Source of the DNA: Rhipicephalus microplus
Lineage: Eukaryota; Arthropoda; Arachnida; Ixodida; Ixodidae
Length of the DNA: 64,000 nt
Direction of reading: 5' to 3'
Assembly: GCF_043290135.1 (NCBI RefSeq)
Contig: NW_027464589.1
Coordinates: forward strand, 4,903,001-4,967,000
This document shows, piece after piece, positions 32,443 through 42,593 of this stretch. The notes below the pieces were generated by a model, which worked only from the letters and a program-made list of their open reading frames with translations, did not search any database and was not told the DNA's origin. Each line of letters begins with the position of its first letter. The first letter of the stretch is position 1. A program made the position numbers and the translations under genes.

Positions 32443-33330
32443 GCGAAGATGTGTAGGGACAGAGGTAGAGACGCTGCGAACGTGATAGACGAGGAAAGTG
32501 ACGCGGGTGAACATGTGCTGTTCAATATTTATTCCTGCGAGGGGCGCACCAGACTCTACGAAATTTGCCTGAAGCTAGATCATAAAAGTGTGCGTATGCA
32601 GATTGACACAGGGGCATCTGTGTCAATTGTAGCAGAGTCACTGTGCCAAAAATATTGGCCCAGCCTACCCTTAGAGCTATGCAGTCTCAAGCTAAAAACC
32701 TATGGTGGCACTCCGCTGACGGTAAAAGGGAAGCTAAACGTTTCCGTAGAGCACAATGGTCAGTACAAGCAACTTTTGCTAATTGTCGTGAAAACAAACG
32801 AGAGCACTAACATTATGCTGTTGGGGCGAGACTGGCTGTCAGCACTGAAAATAGACTGGGCTAGTGTGCATGGGGTTTGCTTGGACAAAGTGGTGTTGCT
32901 GCTTGAAAAATATGCTAAGATTTTTGAGCCTACCTTGGGTCTAATTAAAAACAGGGCCATTAAGTTAGTGCTTAAAGATAATAATAGCACACCCATTTTT
33001 TGTAAACGTGGTCGGTACCGTTTTCAATTAAAGAAGCAGCGTCTTTGAAACTGCAGAACCTCGTGAAAACAGGAGTGCTAGTACCTGTTCAGCAGAGTGA
33101 ATGGGTGACACCACTAGTAGGGGTACCGAAACCAAACAACCAGGTCAGGGTGAGTGGGGATTTCAAGGTGACACTAAACCCATGCCTAAGAACTGATCAT
33201 TACCCCCTTCCCGTGATTGAGGATCTGTTTGTAAAGCTGGCTGGTTGCAAATATTTCACGGTGTTGGATTTGTCCACTGCATACCAGCAGCTGGAATTGC
33301 ATCCCCAAGCGCAGTCGCTAGTCGTGATCA
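32443..33330 (+). pseudogene. Gypsy D protease and RT N-terminal part
   Basis: The frame 32449-33048 starts just after the knuckle end and contains VRMQIDTGASVSIVAES, an aspartic protease site, then NIMLLGRDWLSALKID. A frame change at about 33045 leads to RT blocks: GVLVPVQQSEWVTPLVGVPK, VSGDFKVTLNP and YFTVLDLSTAYQQLELHP, the last holding the first catalytic Asp. The YxDD part is absent, because the sequence ends in inverted-repeat filler at about 33309. Confidence 0.85.
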
Positions 33331-33430
33331 ACACGACTAGCGACTGCGCTAGTCGTGTTGATCAGTACTATCGCAGCCGTGATCGCGGTCGACTAGCGCA
33401 GTCGTGATCGCAGTCGACTAGCGCAGTCGC
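33309..33430. repeat. Overlapping palindromes at the gypsy D breakpoint
   Basis: Eighteen-nt arms 33309-33326 and 33332-33349 pair perfectly around ATCAA. A second hairpin (TGATCAACACGACTAG and its inverse at 33350-33365) overlaps it. ctagcgcagtcg repeats follow to 33430. It looks like filler made by template switching. Confidence 0.8.
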
Positions 33431-33438
33431 AACACAAC

Positions 33439-33809
33439 TTTTTGGAGCCAATAAAGTTCTTTTCGCTTTAGCGCTCGTGCTCGTGCGTGCCACTCTGGCT
33501 TCCCGCGCAGCCCATTCGCGAAGCGTTTCACCACTTCGAACTAGAACTAACCGTCACACACGGATTTGGTCTGGCCACGCTGGCTATCTTGAATGTTTAT
33601 CAGCGCCACATTCCGGAGTACCCGAGGCACCGTTGCCTGCTGTCGCGCCGTTTTGTTTACGCAGCCCACATGGTGTTTGGCTAGCCTAGTGCGTGGTTGT
33701 GCGATCGTGTGAAGTGTGCTCTCCAACGCTAAGCCTAGGTGCTTCGACGCTCATCAGCAAACTTTTTTGTTCACATCGTCAGGATTTCGCTTGCCTGCGA
33801 TAGCCCACA
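33439..33809 (+). repeat. 371-bp duplicated segment, copy 2
   Basis: Second copy of 28976-29346. It ends 11 bp before the first transposase ATG (33820), while copy 1 is followed by gypsy D. Its side next to gypsy D starts directly after the palindromic filler. Confidence 0.75.
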
Positions 33810-33857
33810 GTTTTCGCCGATGGCATCGAAGCGCGGAAAACAGTACCGTCGTTAACG

Positions 33858-35341
33858 ATGAAGAAGAAAGCCGCCTTTATTAAGTTAGTGAAGAGTGGCA
33901 GATCGCAGGCTGACGTGAGCAAGGAGTTCGGCATTAACAAGCAAACAGTTTCCGAGTTCCCGAGGAACAAAGACAAGATCTTGGAAGCGGCCGAAAAACC
34001 GTCTGGTGCCCACCAAAAGATCAATGCAAGCCAAGGTGTTCATTCAAAGCTTGAGGACGCTCTCGTCGTGCAGCTTTATTCAATGATTGCCAAGCAGTTA
34101 CCAGTCTCGGGCTGCATCTTGAAGCAAAAAGCGGAAGTTCTCGCGCCTCGAATAGACATCACAGATTTCAAGTTCAGTGATGGATGGCTGAGAAACTTTA
34201 AGCATCGGGATGACCTCAAGTTAAAGAAGATGTGTGGCGAAAGCGGCACCATCGACAGTGCAGTTATTGCGCAGTACCGCAGAGGAAAACTCCAGTCTTT
34301 GTTGCAGCAATTCTCTGCTGACAACATTTTCAAATGCGACGAAACTGGCTTGTTTTACAAGCTGCTGCCGGAAAGAACACTCGCTTTTGCTGGTGACACA
34401 TGCCATGGTGGCAAGCGTAGCAAAGAACGGCTGACCGTTCTTGTCGGCAGCAACATGTCTGACAGCGAGAAACTTCCTTTGTTAGTAATCGGGAAGTCCA
34501 AGATCCCAAGGAGTTTTAAAGGGGCAATGCTGCCAGCGTTATACGAAGCCAACAAAAAGGCATGGGTAACACAGCAGTTGTTTGAGAGTTTTGTCCGCAG
34601 GTTGGACAGGAAGTTTGAACAACAGAACAGACGTGTTCTGCTCTTCATTGACAGCTGCACTGCTCATGGTCACATCAATACTTTAAGGCTATTTAGCTGG
34701 AATTCATGCCACCCAACATGACTGCGATCCTCCAACCGATGGACCAAGGCGTTATCCGTAACCTGAAAATTTTGTATCGTTCACGTATACTCAACCGCAT
34801 GGTGCTGTGCTCAGAAAACGGGAAAGGCTACAGCGTTGACCTTCGGTCTGCTGTCGGAATGCTTACGGACGCATGGAAGGCAGTAATGCAAGCCACGCTT
34901 CGCAACTGCTTTCGCCACATGGGCTTCATACTCGACACAGAGGCAGCAGACTTGCCTGAAGAAAGTGACAGCGTGACTGACTTGTGCCCTCTCATGGACG
35001 ATATTATCAACGACCTCAGCTCTTCTGGTGCTTCCATGCCCACAGAAATAACTTTCCAGCTGTTCGTCCATGCTGACAATGAGCTCGACTTCTGAGCAGA
35101 GCTAACCGACGACGAAATAGTCAGTCAGGTTATGGCGAATTCAGACGACTCCGATGTCGAAAAAGAGGAACCAACGCCTGCGCCACCTACGACCGCCGAA
35201 TTGATGCGAGCATTGATGACGCTGTCATCGGTGTACAGTGATGACATGACCCTTGCTCAGATCGAGGCGAATGTGATCACATGCAAGCAGAACGCCGTTC
35301 AAACAAGGATCAACCAGTTTTTCAAGCCACTGCAGCTCTAA
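33858..35341 (+). pseudogene. Tigger transposase, two lesions
   Basis: A short in-frame leader MASKRGKQYRR starts at 33820 but is separated by a stop and one-base shift. 33858-34721 gives the psq/HTH part (VSKEFGINKQTVS), the CENP-B-like domain (FKFSDGWLRNFKHR) and DDE blocks FKCDETGLFYKLLP and VLLFIDSCTAHGH. A frame change near 34700 leads to 34706-35095, with MTAILQPMDQGVIRNLK (third Asp). One TGA at 35093 precedes the acidic tail, which ends in INQFFKPLQL at 35341. All catalytic Asp residues are present. Near complete, but not translatable as one chain. Confidence 0.9.
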
Positions 35342-35676
35342 CACCGGCTGCCCTGACAGCACCCGCTGTCGGCTGCATGCATTTTTTTTAACGGCTCGAT
35401 TTAGAGCCACCCCATTGATGCTTTGGCAGAGTTCCGGAAGTCTGGTACTTCGACCTTGACCCTCTTGATCCGAGAAATATCAATGAAATGGTGTGCTTTT
35501 TGCTTGCATTGAAAAATATTAGCAAAATGGTGCTTTTTTTTTTTTTGCTTGCATTAAAAATTATCAGTAAAATAATGTGTTTTTTTTTTTTGCTTGCATT
35601 CATTTTTTCAGACTGCCCGAATTTCCAGACGGTTTTTCGCTCCCTGGAGGGTCCGAAAAATCGGCAGTTGACTGTA

Positions 35677-36712
35677 TACGTGTAGATGATGAATGGGAGA
35701 ACTTGGTCCCAATTTGAATGATCAGAGATGACGTACATCAACAGCATATCGCAGAGAGTACAGTTGAACCATTCCATTATGCCATTCGTCTGAGGGTGGT
35801 ACACTGTACTTGTGCAGTGCACGATTTGGCATTCGTTGAGTAATGCCTTTCGATGCGTCAGAAAGGAAGGCATGGTCTCTGTCACTGAAGAGCTCGCGAT
35901 GGGCACCATGACGCAGAACGAATCGTTGCAAAAGAAACGTTCCAATGTCACGGGCTGTGGCAGTCAGCAGCGCGGCTGTTTTGGCATAGCGTGTGGGATG
36001 GTCTATCGCAACAACAATCCAGCGATTACCAGCTACAGTTGATGGTAGTGGTCTATAAATGTCAATGCAGACGTGATTAAAAGGTCGACTAGGACAAGGA
36101 AGAGGTTGTGACGGGTAGACTTGCCCAGGAGGTAACTTTCATCATTGGTACTGAGCACACGAGCTAATGAATTTCTGCACGTAGTTGTACATGCCGCGCC
36201 AACAAAATCTGAGTTGAAGCCTAGCGTATGTCTTGAAGAGGCCTGCGTGGGCGCACTGTGGGTCAACATGGAAAGCTTCGCACATAACAGCTTGAAGATG
36301 GTGGGGTATTACAAGGAGCCACTTGCGGTCATTGAAAAGGTAGTTGCGTCAATAAAAAAAGATCGACCCTTAGGCAAAAGTTGCTAGCCTGGCCGCGGAG
36401 AGCGCGAGATGGCGAAGGAGTGAGAGGATTAGAAAGAATGCTTATGAGGCCACTGATCCAGGAATCTTTTCGTTGTTCACCCGTCATGTTGTGCAAGGCG
36501 GATGCGCAAGTGCCGGCTCAAGGGAAGAGAGGCAAACACCTTCATCCGATATGGGTGAGTGAAAAAGGACGTCGACGTCCATGTGCTCGCAACCGGATCT
36601 GTAAATACCGTGAATGTCGTACTCCTGAAGTTTGACCGCTCAGCGAGCGAGTCGTCCGGAAGTGTGAATAGCCAATAAAGGGCGTGGTAGTCAGTGACGA
36701 CGTTGAATGCAT
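35677..36712 (-). pseudogene. Gypsy C integrase, main part
   Basis: Minus-strand frames show the H2C2-like block near 36300-36230 (MCEAFHVDPQCAHAGLF), then RWIVVAIDHPTRYA near 36030. 35931-35722 then reads LRHGAHRELFSDRDHAFLSD (second catalytic Asp). YHPQTNGIMEWF is next in the overlapping frame 35951-35388, with Met-Glu-Trp around the catalytic Glu. It runs into the Tigger TA site at 35675. Confidence 0.75.
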
Positions 36713-37721
36713 GGCCAAGAATAGTGAGCTGCTGGGCACCGAAACAATACTTCTTGAAACTGAGTTGAAGGCCGGCGTCGGTGAGGCGTGTGAGGACATG
36801 CTCGAGACGATTTAAATGGGTGTCGAAATCATCGGAAAAGACAACTACATCATCGAGATAGCATAAAGATGTGTTCCACTAGAGGCCTCGTAAAATAGTG
36901 TCCATTATTCCTTCAAAAGTAGCTGAAGCTTTACAAAGGCCGAAAGGCTTAACGGTAAATTCGTGTAATCCATCAGTTGTGACAGAGGCTGTTTTCGGTC
37001 AGTCAGATGCTTGTATAGGAACTTGCCAGTATACAGAGCATAAATCCAGCAAAGAGAAGTATTCTGCTTCCTGAAAACAATCAAGGGCATCGTCTATTTA
37101 TGGTAATGGGTAAACGTCTTTACGGGTGATCTTGTTTAAGCGTCGGTAGTCCACACAGAACCGAATGGAGCCGTCCTTCTTAACAAGAACGACAGGTGAC
37201 GCCTAGGAACTGTTAGAAGGCTGTACAATACACCGCTGGAGCATGTCGGCAACCTGGTCATCAATAACACGGTGGTTCGTCGCTGAGACTCAGTAGGGAC
37301 GCTGCCGTAGAAACGTATGGCTTCCTGTGTCAATCTTGTGAGATATGTTCAATGTGCGACCGAGGCCAGAAGCGTGGCTGTAAAAAGAAGTGCAAAACTT
37401 TTGCAGCAGGTTGCCCAACTGGCTTCTTTCTGAAGAAGACGTTGCGACATCAATGGAGCGGCAGAAAGCATCAAGGAGTGACTGGACAACAACAGGGTCA
37501 GAAATGAGTGCGCTGAAGTCCATAGAAAGTAAACTAGACGGATCGTCAAAAATGTGACAGGCGTCGATCGGATGCACGTGATCGCTACATCCACCATGGA
37601 ATAAAGGTAAAGGCCCTTCTAGCGTGTTGTACACGAGTGTCTTTGTGACGCCATGGCGGAGAGTAAAGAGAGCAACGGGCAGTGAAGGACATTTGGGTTG
37701 AATGAACAGGGCAGAGATCAT
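36713..37721 (-). pseudogene. Gypsy C reverse transcriptase, with internal deletion
   Basis: Around 36950-36840 the minus strand reads KPFGLCKASATFEGIMDTIL, a stop, then WNTSLCYLDDVVVFSDD, so the active-site YLDD (complement of 36849-36860) is kept. The chain then reads FKKYCFGAQQLTILGH and jumps at about 36712 directly to FNVVTDYHALYWLF, the last part of RNase H. The RT connection and most of RNase H are thus missing. The N-terminal third (37721-37290) shows the linker and the DTGSHTFLRQRPY block. Confidence 0.8.
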
Positions 37722-39374
37722 AAATAGAACATCACCGTCGAAACAGCGTCACATGACACAGTCACCAGCAGAGACGAGCGCGATGGTTCGATGGTGTCAT
37801 CAGAAATAGACAGTTTATAATATGAAATGGCGGCTTCAACAGCGTAAACATTAGGAAGTGCAGACAGCTCAAGTCCAGTGCAACAGCAGTCAATGACGGC
37901 ATTATTATTCGCAAGGAAGTTCCAGCCGAGTATTATATCATGGGAACACGAGGGCAGCACTACACATTCGACGATATACATAATCCCTTGGATGGCGTCT
38001 CGTGTCGTACAGGCTGCAAGAGGTGTTATGCTTTGTGCGTTAACCGTTCTAAGAGAGAGACCGGATAATGGCGTCAGAACTTTGCAGAGTTTGCAGCACA
38101 GGTGGGCGGAAAGGACGGATAGAGCGGTTACGGTGTCGACAAGTGCCATGACGACAATACCATCGACTGACACTTCAATGACATTAGCTAGACAGGGGCT
38201 AGGACTTGTGCATGGTGATGGGGATGCAGTTTTTGCCTTGGGAACTGCGGTCGTTAGTTTTCCTGATCGGTGGGTGCAGAACGGCATGCATAGGGAAAGG
38301 CAAACGTCGACGTGGAGATGGGGAGCGGTGGGTTAGGCCGAGTGGACGATCAGGGGGAAAAGAAGAGGAAGAACGACTTGAAAACACAGAAGAAAGCTGA
38401 AGGTCAAACGAGGGCATTCATCGAATGTTCGGAGCAGCCTGGCGATGACGGCAATAATGTGCCACGTGGCCCACACCGCCACAAGCAAAACATATAGGAC
38501 GGTTGTCGTAGGTCCGCCATTGGTCAACGTAGACACAAAGTTGTGGCCGGGGGGCAGAAAACTGCGGCCGAGTTGGTATCGGCATAGGCAGCTGTGAACA
38601 GGTCGGCGGTGAAAAGGGCAGTGACGAATACATAGGCGCTGGCTGGAACGCTTGCTGTCGACAACAAGCAAAGGCCTCGGCGTTTGTGAGAGGTGCGGCG
38701 ACTGGCGGCGGTTCACGGGCAGGAGGAAGAGCTTGTGCGACCTGGTCTTGAATGAAGTCGCGAAGTGTAGACACCAATCATCATGGTTGATCGGGTACAC
38801 AGGACATCAAAATGAGTTGACGAGCAACCTCAGTGCGGATGAACTCTTGGATCTTTGAGAGAACAGGGGCATGGTCGTCTTCTATGCCAAGGGTGGACAG
38901 GCTGGACAAAGAGTCGTCGGGAACCGCGAAACGTCGGGTGGAAAGACGTTGCCTGCGCAACTTGTCGAAACTCTGGCAAAACACGGTGAGTTCAACGACA
39001 GTGCGAGGACTCTTAGAAAGCAACATTTAGAAAGCGTCGTCCTGAATGCCCTTCATGATGTGCTTGATCTTGAGCTCTTCAGACATCGACCTGTTGACTC
39101 GCTTGCAAAGGTCCAGAACGTTCTCAATACAGCTTGTGAAATTCTCACCAAGCTGCTGGAACCGAGTATGCTAGCATTGTTCGGCACGACGTTTCCGTAC
39201 CTCAGGCCGTCTGAAAACTTGTGTGGCTTAGTGGTTTATGAACCACAGCTTGGCCACATCCTACAGGTAAAAGAAGACGTAGGCCAACTTGGCGGTATCA
39301 TCCCATTTGTTTTGAGCACTCACTCACTCGTACATAGAAATCTAGTCATGAACGTCCTTGTCTTCTGTGCTTGA
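37718..39374 (-). pseudogene. Gypsy C gag and protease
   Basis: 38287-37718 contains VMALVDTVTALSVLS; the protease DTG is DTV here, which should inactivate it. HDIILGWNFLANNNAVIDC follows, as in other retropepsins. 38777-38418 has the knuckle CFACGGVGHVAHYC. Gag blocks upstream include LDLCKRVNRSMSEELKIKHI and MKGIQDDAF near 39110-39040, and SFDKLRRQRLSTRRFAVPDD at about 38990. Stops at several places break gag into at least three pieces. Confidence 0.8.
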
Positions 39375-39533
39375 GAAAACAGGGGAATTTCGCAGACGCA
39401 GAGAACCAGCACAGAGGACAGTAGGTGGCGCCGATGGAGGAATTGGAGCGGCGCTTGCGTCGGTAGGCATAATAGACCGTAAAATGCAATTCTGAAGCTC
39501 CAGGATGATCAAAACCCCGCAGACTCCACCACT

Positions 39534-39677
39534 TGTAACGGGGTTTATTTGCAGAGCTGATTGCAGAAGGAGAAGCAGTCAGCAGTGTCCGGCTTAGTGC
39601 AGCAAGCACAAGCTTGTACTGATGGCGATGACCCTGAGGCGCAGAAAAATGCCACTGAGGCACTTCTTCTTCGCTAC

Positions 39678-39678
<1 letters not shown>
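39534..39678 (-). repeat. 5' LTR of gypsy C
   Basis: 145 bp, tgtaacgggg to cgctaca on the plus strand. It carries AATAAA on the minus strand near its inner end. It shares the agaagcagtcagcag and gatggcgatg blocks with the 3' LTR. A CA repeat abuts the outer end and hides any target duplication. Confidence 0.75.
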
Positions 39679-39718
<40 letters not shown>

Positions 39719-39741
39719 GCACACGCATATATATATATATC
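39679..39741. repeat. CA and TA microsatellites
   Basis: (AC)n to about 39713, a short acgcacgcacacgc transition, then (TA)n to 39741. It separates the gypsy C LTR from the Penelope-like element. Confidence 0.95.
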
Positions 39742-39816
39742 AAGCGAGTGTCTTCTGTGAATCCAGTGATAAATAGAAATTGGCTTGAGCGGACAAACGT
39801 ACGAAAACTTTTATTA

Positions 39817-39856
39817 CTCCTACGTTTCGGCCATGGTCCGGCCTTCGTTAGGGAAT
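39817..39856 (-). ncRNA. Hammerhead-ribozyme-like motif
   Basis: Minus strand: TTCC, CTAACGA, A, GGCC/GGCC stem II with a 7-nt loop, GAAA, CGTA, GGAG. Stem I can form from TTCC and GGAG (with one G-U pair). The CUGANGA box differs at one base and the GAAA box is exact. Hammerheads are established in Penelope-like element ends. The orientation agrees with the GIY-YIG-coding strand. Confidence 0.55.
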
Positions 39857-40375
39857 ACATTGCAAATGCCAACGTGCTGCTTATATACATTGGGGGCCCC
39901 CAACACGTGTCTATTTAATATCTAATGTCACATATATGACAGTGGTACACAAATCAACATGCAAAACAGCACGATGTGATAATGACACGACTATATCACG
40001 AAATGATAATATACGGTTAAGTCTGCGCAGCAAAAAAGAGCATTTTTCACAGTCACAGAAAGGATCAACATGATAAGATGGGTGATTATGTACAGCGAAT
40101 GTATTTAACAACATTGCATTAAAACTACTCGATGAACTAACAAGAGACATAGGTAAACAACCAGCAACAATGCGCTAAAAGAACTAACAAAAAACAGGTG
40201 TAAAGCAACAAGAACAGCAATATAAAGAAAACACAGGTGAATTATGTGGCAATGATGATTTGAAAAAAAAGCACAAATAAAAGTGAGATTCATGGGATTC
40301 ATGAGAATTAAATATAACAGAATTGTAGGTAACATGCTGAAAACTGATAAAAGCGGCAGACATGTGGTATGGAAT

Positions 40376-41690
40376 TTAGCCTTGTCCGTGACATAGTGAT
40401 CCCGTTGCTAAATGTGCGCCCTGGAACGTGTGTTTTCCTGCGCTTTCGTTAATGCTGAATGACAGTGCTTTAAATTTGTAGATGAGAAATGATTCGCGTG
40501 CTTCCCGTTCGTGGTAAGATTTAAAACCAGATTCTAATATGGTTGCTGTTAGGTTATCGAGTGAATGTCCTGTCGCATTCAGGTGCTTAGATAGGGGTAG
40601 GTTAGGGAAAGTTGTGACAAGCGCCTTGTGGTTAATAAACCGCAGTCTGAATGGTGTCACTGTCTGGCCTAAGTACTGAAGCTTACAGACTGAGCACTCA
40701 AGTAGGTATGCACAGTTACTCGTATCGCAATCGTAATCACCTTTAATTATCATTGTGAAATTTGACGCCGAACTGTGGGCTGAAATAGAGGTGGTCATGT
40801 GTACGCAAACCTTGCAACGTGGTTTGCCACAAGGGTGGCAACCTGGATAGGCAGGATGAGTTAGCACAGATGAAGTCAGCATATTGTGCAAGTTTCTCGA
40901 CTGGCGATAGACTACACGTAGCCATTCTGAAAATATTTTTTGGAGACGGTCGCCCTGCATAAGAACGTTGTGGTGCCTTCCTAGGATGTGGTTAACGTTT
41001 GGTGCTGATGCGGAATGCGTTAATATGAGGTTTGTATATGGTCGCTGTTGAGCAGGCTTATTAGAGTGGAGGAGCATGCTCCTATCCATTTCATTAGCAT
41101 GTTTAATGTCATCGTCAATTATGTGAGGCGGGTACTTTTGTCTTCTTAGGGCATCACTGAGCTTGTCACAATTATCCCTGAAGTCAGATTTTGCGGAGCA
41201 CAACCTTTAAAAACGGAGTGCCTGGCTGTAGGGTACGCTTGTCTTGTTGTGTCTTACGTGGCTAATTTCAAAATCAAGGTAGCGGTGTCTATCAGTCGAC
41301 TTTCTGTAAAGCTTTGTCGATAGTTTATCACCTGATATGCATACCGTGACGTCCAGAAAGTTTATGTTTGATGCTGAGTAGACGAGCGAGAAGGAGATTG
41401 ATGGAAGAAAATTGTTAAAGCTTGCCACAAAAGACAAAAGTTCAGTTTCCCCATGATGCCGTATCAAAAAGATATCGTCAATAAAGCGCTTATAGTAAAA
41501 CAGTTTTAGGGTGCACGTGGCAAGAAACCTGTCCTCAAATGTGCCCATGAATATATTGGCGTAATTCGGTCCTATCTTCGTGCCCATCGAGGTTCCACTT
41601 GTCTGTACATAGTGGGTTTGACTAAATTCGAAGTTATTTAGTTGCAAAATTAGTTTTAAAAGAGAGGCTAGAGTTGAGCTCTCAATAGGT
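40376..41690 (-). pseudogene. Penelope-like RT C-terminal half and GIY-YIG
   Basis: 41647-41207 contains TSGTSMGTKIGPNYANIFMG and YYKRFIDDIFLIRHH, with the RT active site (IDD). After a stop at 41207, 41203-40376 continues with a Cys-rich linker (CHPCGKPRCKVC) and YLLECSVCKLQYLGQTVTP, the GIY-YIG endonuclease. The nuclease opens the target and the RT copies the RNA. Only one stop separates the two parts. The missing upstream RT part lies inverted at 41740-42143. Confidence 0.85.
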
Positions 41691-41739
41691 TTGTCTAGTG
41701 AAGATTCGTCGTTGCCGAGGCTCTTGGGGAACTTCTACA

Positions 41740-42143
41740 AAAAGGGAGCATCAGTAAAAAGACGATGGAATTACTAATACCGCTTAGTCCTGTTGCAGGA
41801 AAGTTTTATTTATTACCGAAGGTGCACAAACCAAATAACCTCGGTCGTCCAATAGTTTCGGCTATTGGTACGGTTACTGAACCTCTTTCCCGCTACATTG
41901 ACGCTCCTATCAGAGAAATTCCCGTCTCCTTTCCCTCGTATCTTCGAGACACTAACCATTTCTCGAGTGACATCGCCAATCTAGACGTCCCCGACAAAGC
42001 ACTACTAGTCACTCTAGACGTAGCTTCTCTATACACGAATATCCCGCATGACGATGGCATTCAGTCCGTAATACGTGCATATGACGAACGCTGCAGATGG
42101 TGCCAAGAATCTCTGGATCCGGACAGGCCGCCATTAGAACCTG
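41740..42143 (+). pseudogene. Penelope-like RT N-terminal half, inverted
   Basis: Plus-strand frame from before 41765: PLSPVAGKFYLLPKVHKPNN, GRPIVSAIGTVTEPLSRYID and LLVTLDVASLYTNIPHDDG, with the first catalytic Asp in LDVASLYTNIP. It stops at the junction with the RTE LINE at about 42144. It lacks the YIDD half, which is on the opposite strand next to it. Confidence 0.85.
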
Positions 42144-42146
42144 AAC

Positions 42147-42491
42147 TTGGCAACGTTTAACGCTAGAACCTTATCTAGTGAGGGAAGTCTAGCTGTACTA
42201 TTCGAGGAGCTAGAGGGTGTTAAATGGGATATAATAGGGCTCAGCGAGGTTAGGAGGACAGATGAGGCCTATACGGTGCTACAGAATGGGCACGTCTTTT
42301 GCTATCGGGAATTAGCTGACAGAAGAGAACTGGGAGTGGCGTTCCTAATTCACAGAAACATAGCTGGCAACATAGAGGAATACTATAGCATTAATGAAAG
42401 GGTGATAGGTATCGTAATTAAACTAAATAAGAGATACAAGATGAAGGTGGTACAGGCTTACGCGCCTACATCCAGCCATAATGACTCTTAG
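42147..42491 (+). pseudogene. RTE LINE endonuclease N-terminal part
   Basis: The frame opens without ATG and reads ATFNARTLSSEGSL, VKWDIIGLSEVRR, GVAFLIHRNIAGNI and KVVQAYAPTSSHND, the APE-type endonuclease start of RTE elements. The Glu of SEVRR belongs to the active site. It stops at 42489, after which only a short EETNLS-like stretch remains before gypsy E, so the catalytic SDH end is missing. Confidence 0.85.
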
Positions 42492-42593
42492 TGAGGAAAC
42501 CAACCTTAGCATAGATACAATGAATGATAATCTGACGAGTATCATTACGGAGCGTGCAGTGGAAGTTGGAGGCAGGGTAGTTAGACAGGACAC

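Larger units (their letters stand above)
29352..33435 (+). mobile_element. Gypsy element D, 3'-truncated
   Basis: A likely LTR 29352-29533 (TGTGG...CAACA) carries ctatataag at about 29409 and AATAAA at 29467-29472. TTGGCGATGAGGATGG follows as the primer site. Gag, protease and the first third of RT follow in plus orientation. The RT stops near 33330 in a palindromic filler, and no 3' LTR of the same sequence follows. A Harbinger element (30338-32439) sits inside the second gag zinc knuckle. Confidence 0.75.
28605..35674 (+). mobile_element. Tigger-like DNA transposon, split by gypsy D
   Basis: The left end AAGTCAACTGCCGATTTTTC (28605) and the right end, the inverse of GAAAAATCGGCAGTTGACTG (to 35674), are inverted repeats. 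TA target copies lie at 28603-28604 and 35675-35676. Dropping the element and one TA restores the gypsy C integrase frame. Its transposase is at 33858-35341. Between the left end and the transposase lie gypsy D and a 371-bp duplicated segment. Without the insertion it would be about 2.2-2.6 kb, usual for Tigger. Confidence 0.85.
27933..39678 (-). mobile_element. Gypsy element C with nested insertions
   Basis: LTRs at 27933-28103 (3') and 39534-39678 (5') share TGTAACGGGG...(C)TACA on the plus strand. Gag, protease, RT and integrase pieces run leftward between them. A Tigger element (28605-35674) sits inside the integrase, with an exact TA duplication. The minus-strand leader after the 5' LTR reads AGTGGTGGAGTCTGCGGGG, a likely primer site. 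The original element would have been about 4.7 kb without the insertion. An internal deletion removed the RT end and most of RNase H near 36712. Confidence 0.85.
39742..42143 (-). mobile_element. Penelope-like element with internal inversion
   Basis: The minus strand carries the RT C-terminal half (about 41690-41207), the GIY-YIG domain (41203-40376), a 3' region and a hammerhead-like motif (39817-39856). The RT N-terminal half instead lies on the plus strand at 41740-42143. The break lies at about 41700-41740. It is bounded on the left by a TA/CA repeat and on the right by the start of an RTE LINE. Confidence 0.8.

Noticed and set aside
28976..33809. The 371-bp copies as the simple LTR pair of gypsy D
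   Set aside because: Copy 2 leads directly into the Tigger transposase, and a separate TATA/AATAAA segment with a primer site lies at 29352-29533. Kept as an open alternative in the findings, not as the call.
38871..39374. A 167-codon plus-strand ORF
   Set aside because: It is antisense to the gypsy C gag, whose minus-strand blocks (KRVNRSMSEEL, KIKHIMKGIQDDAF) explain the sequence.
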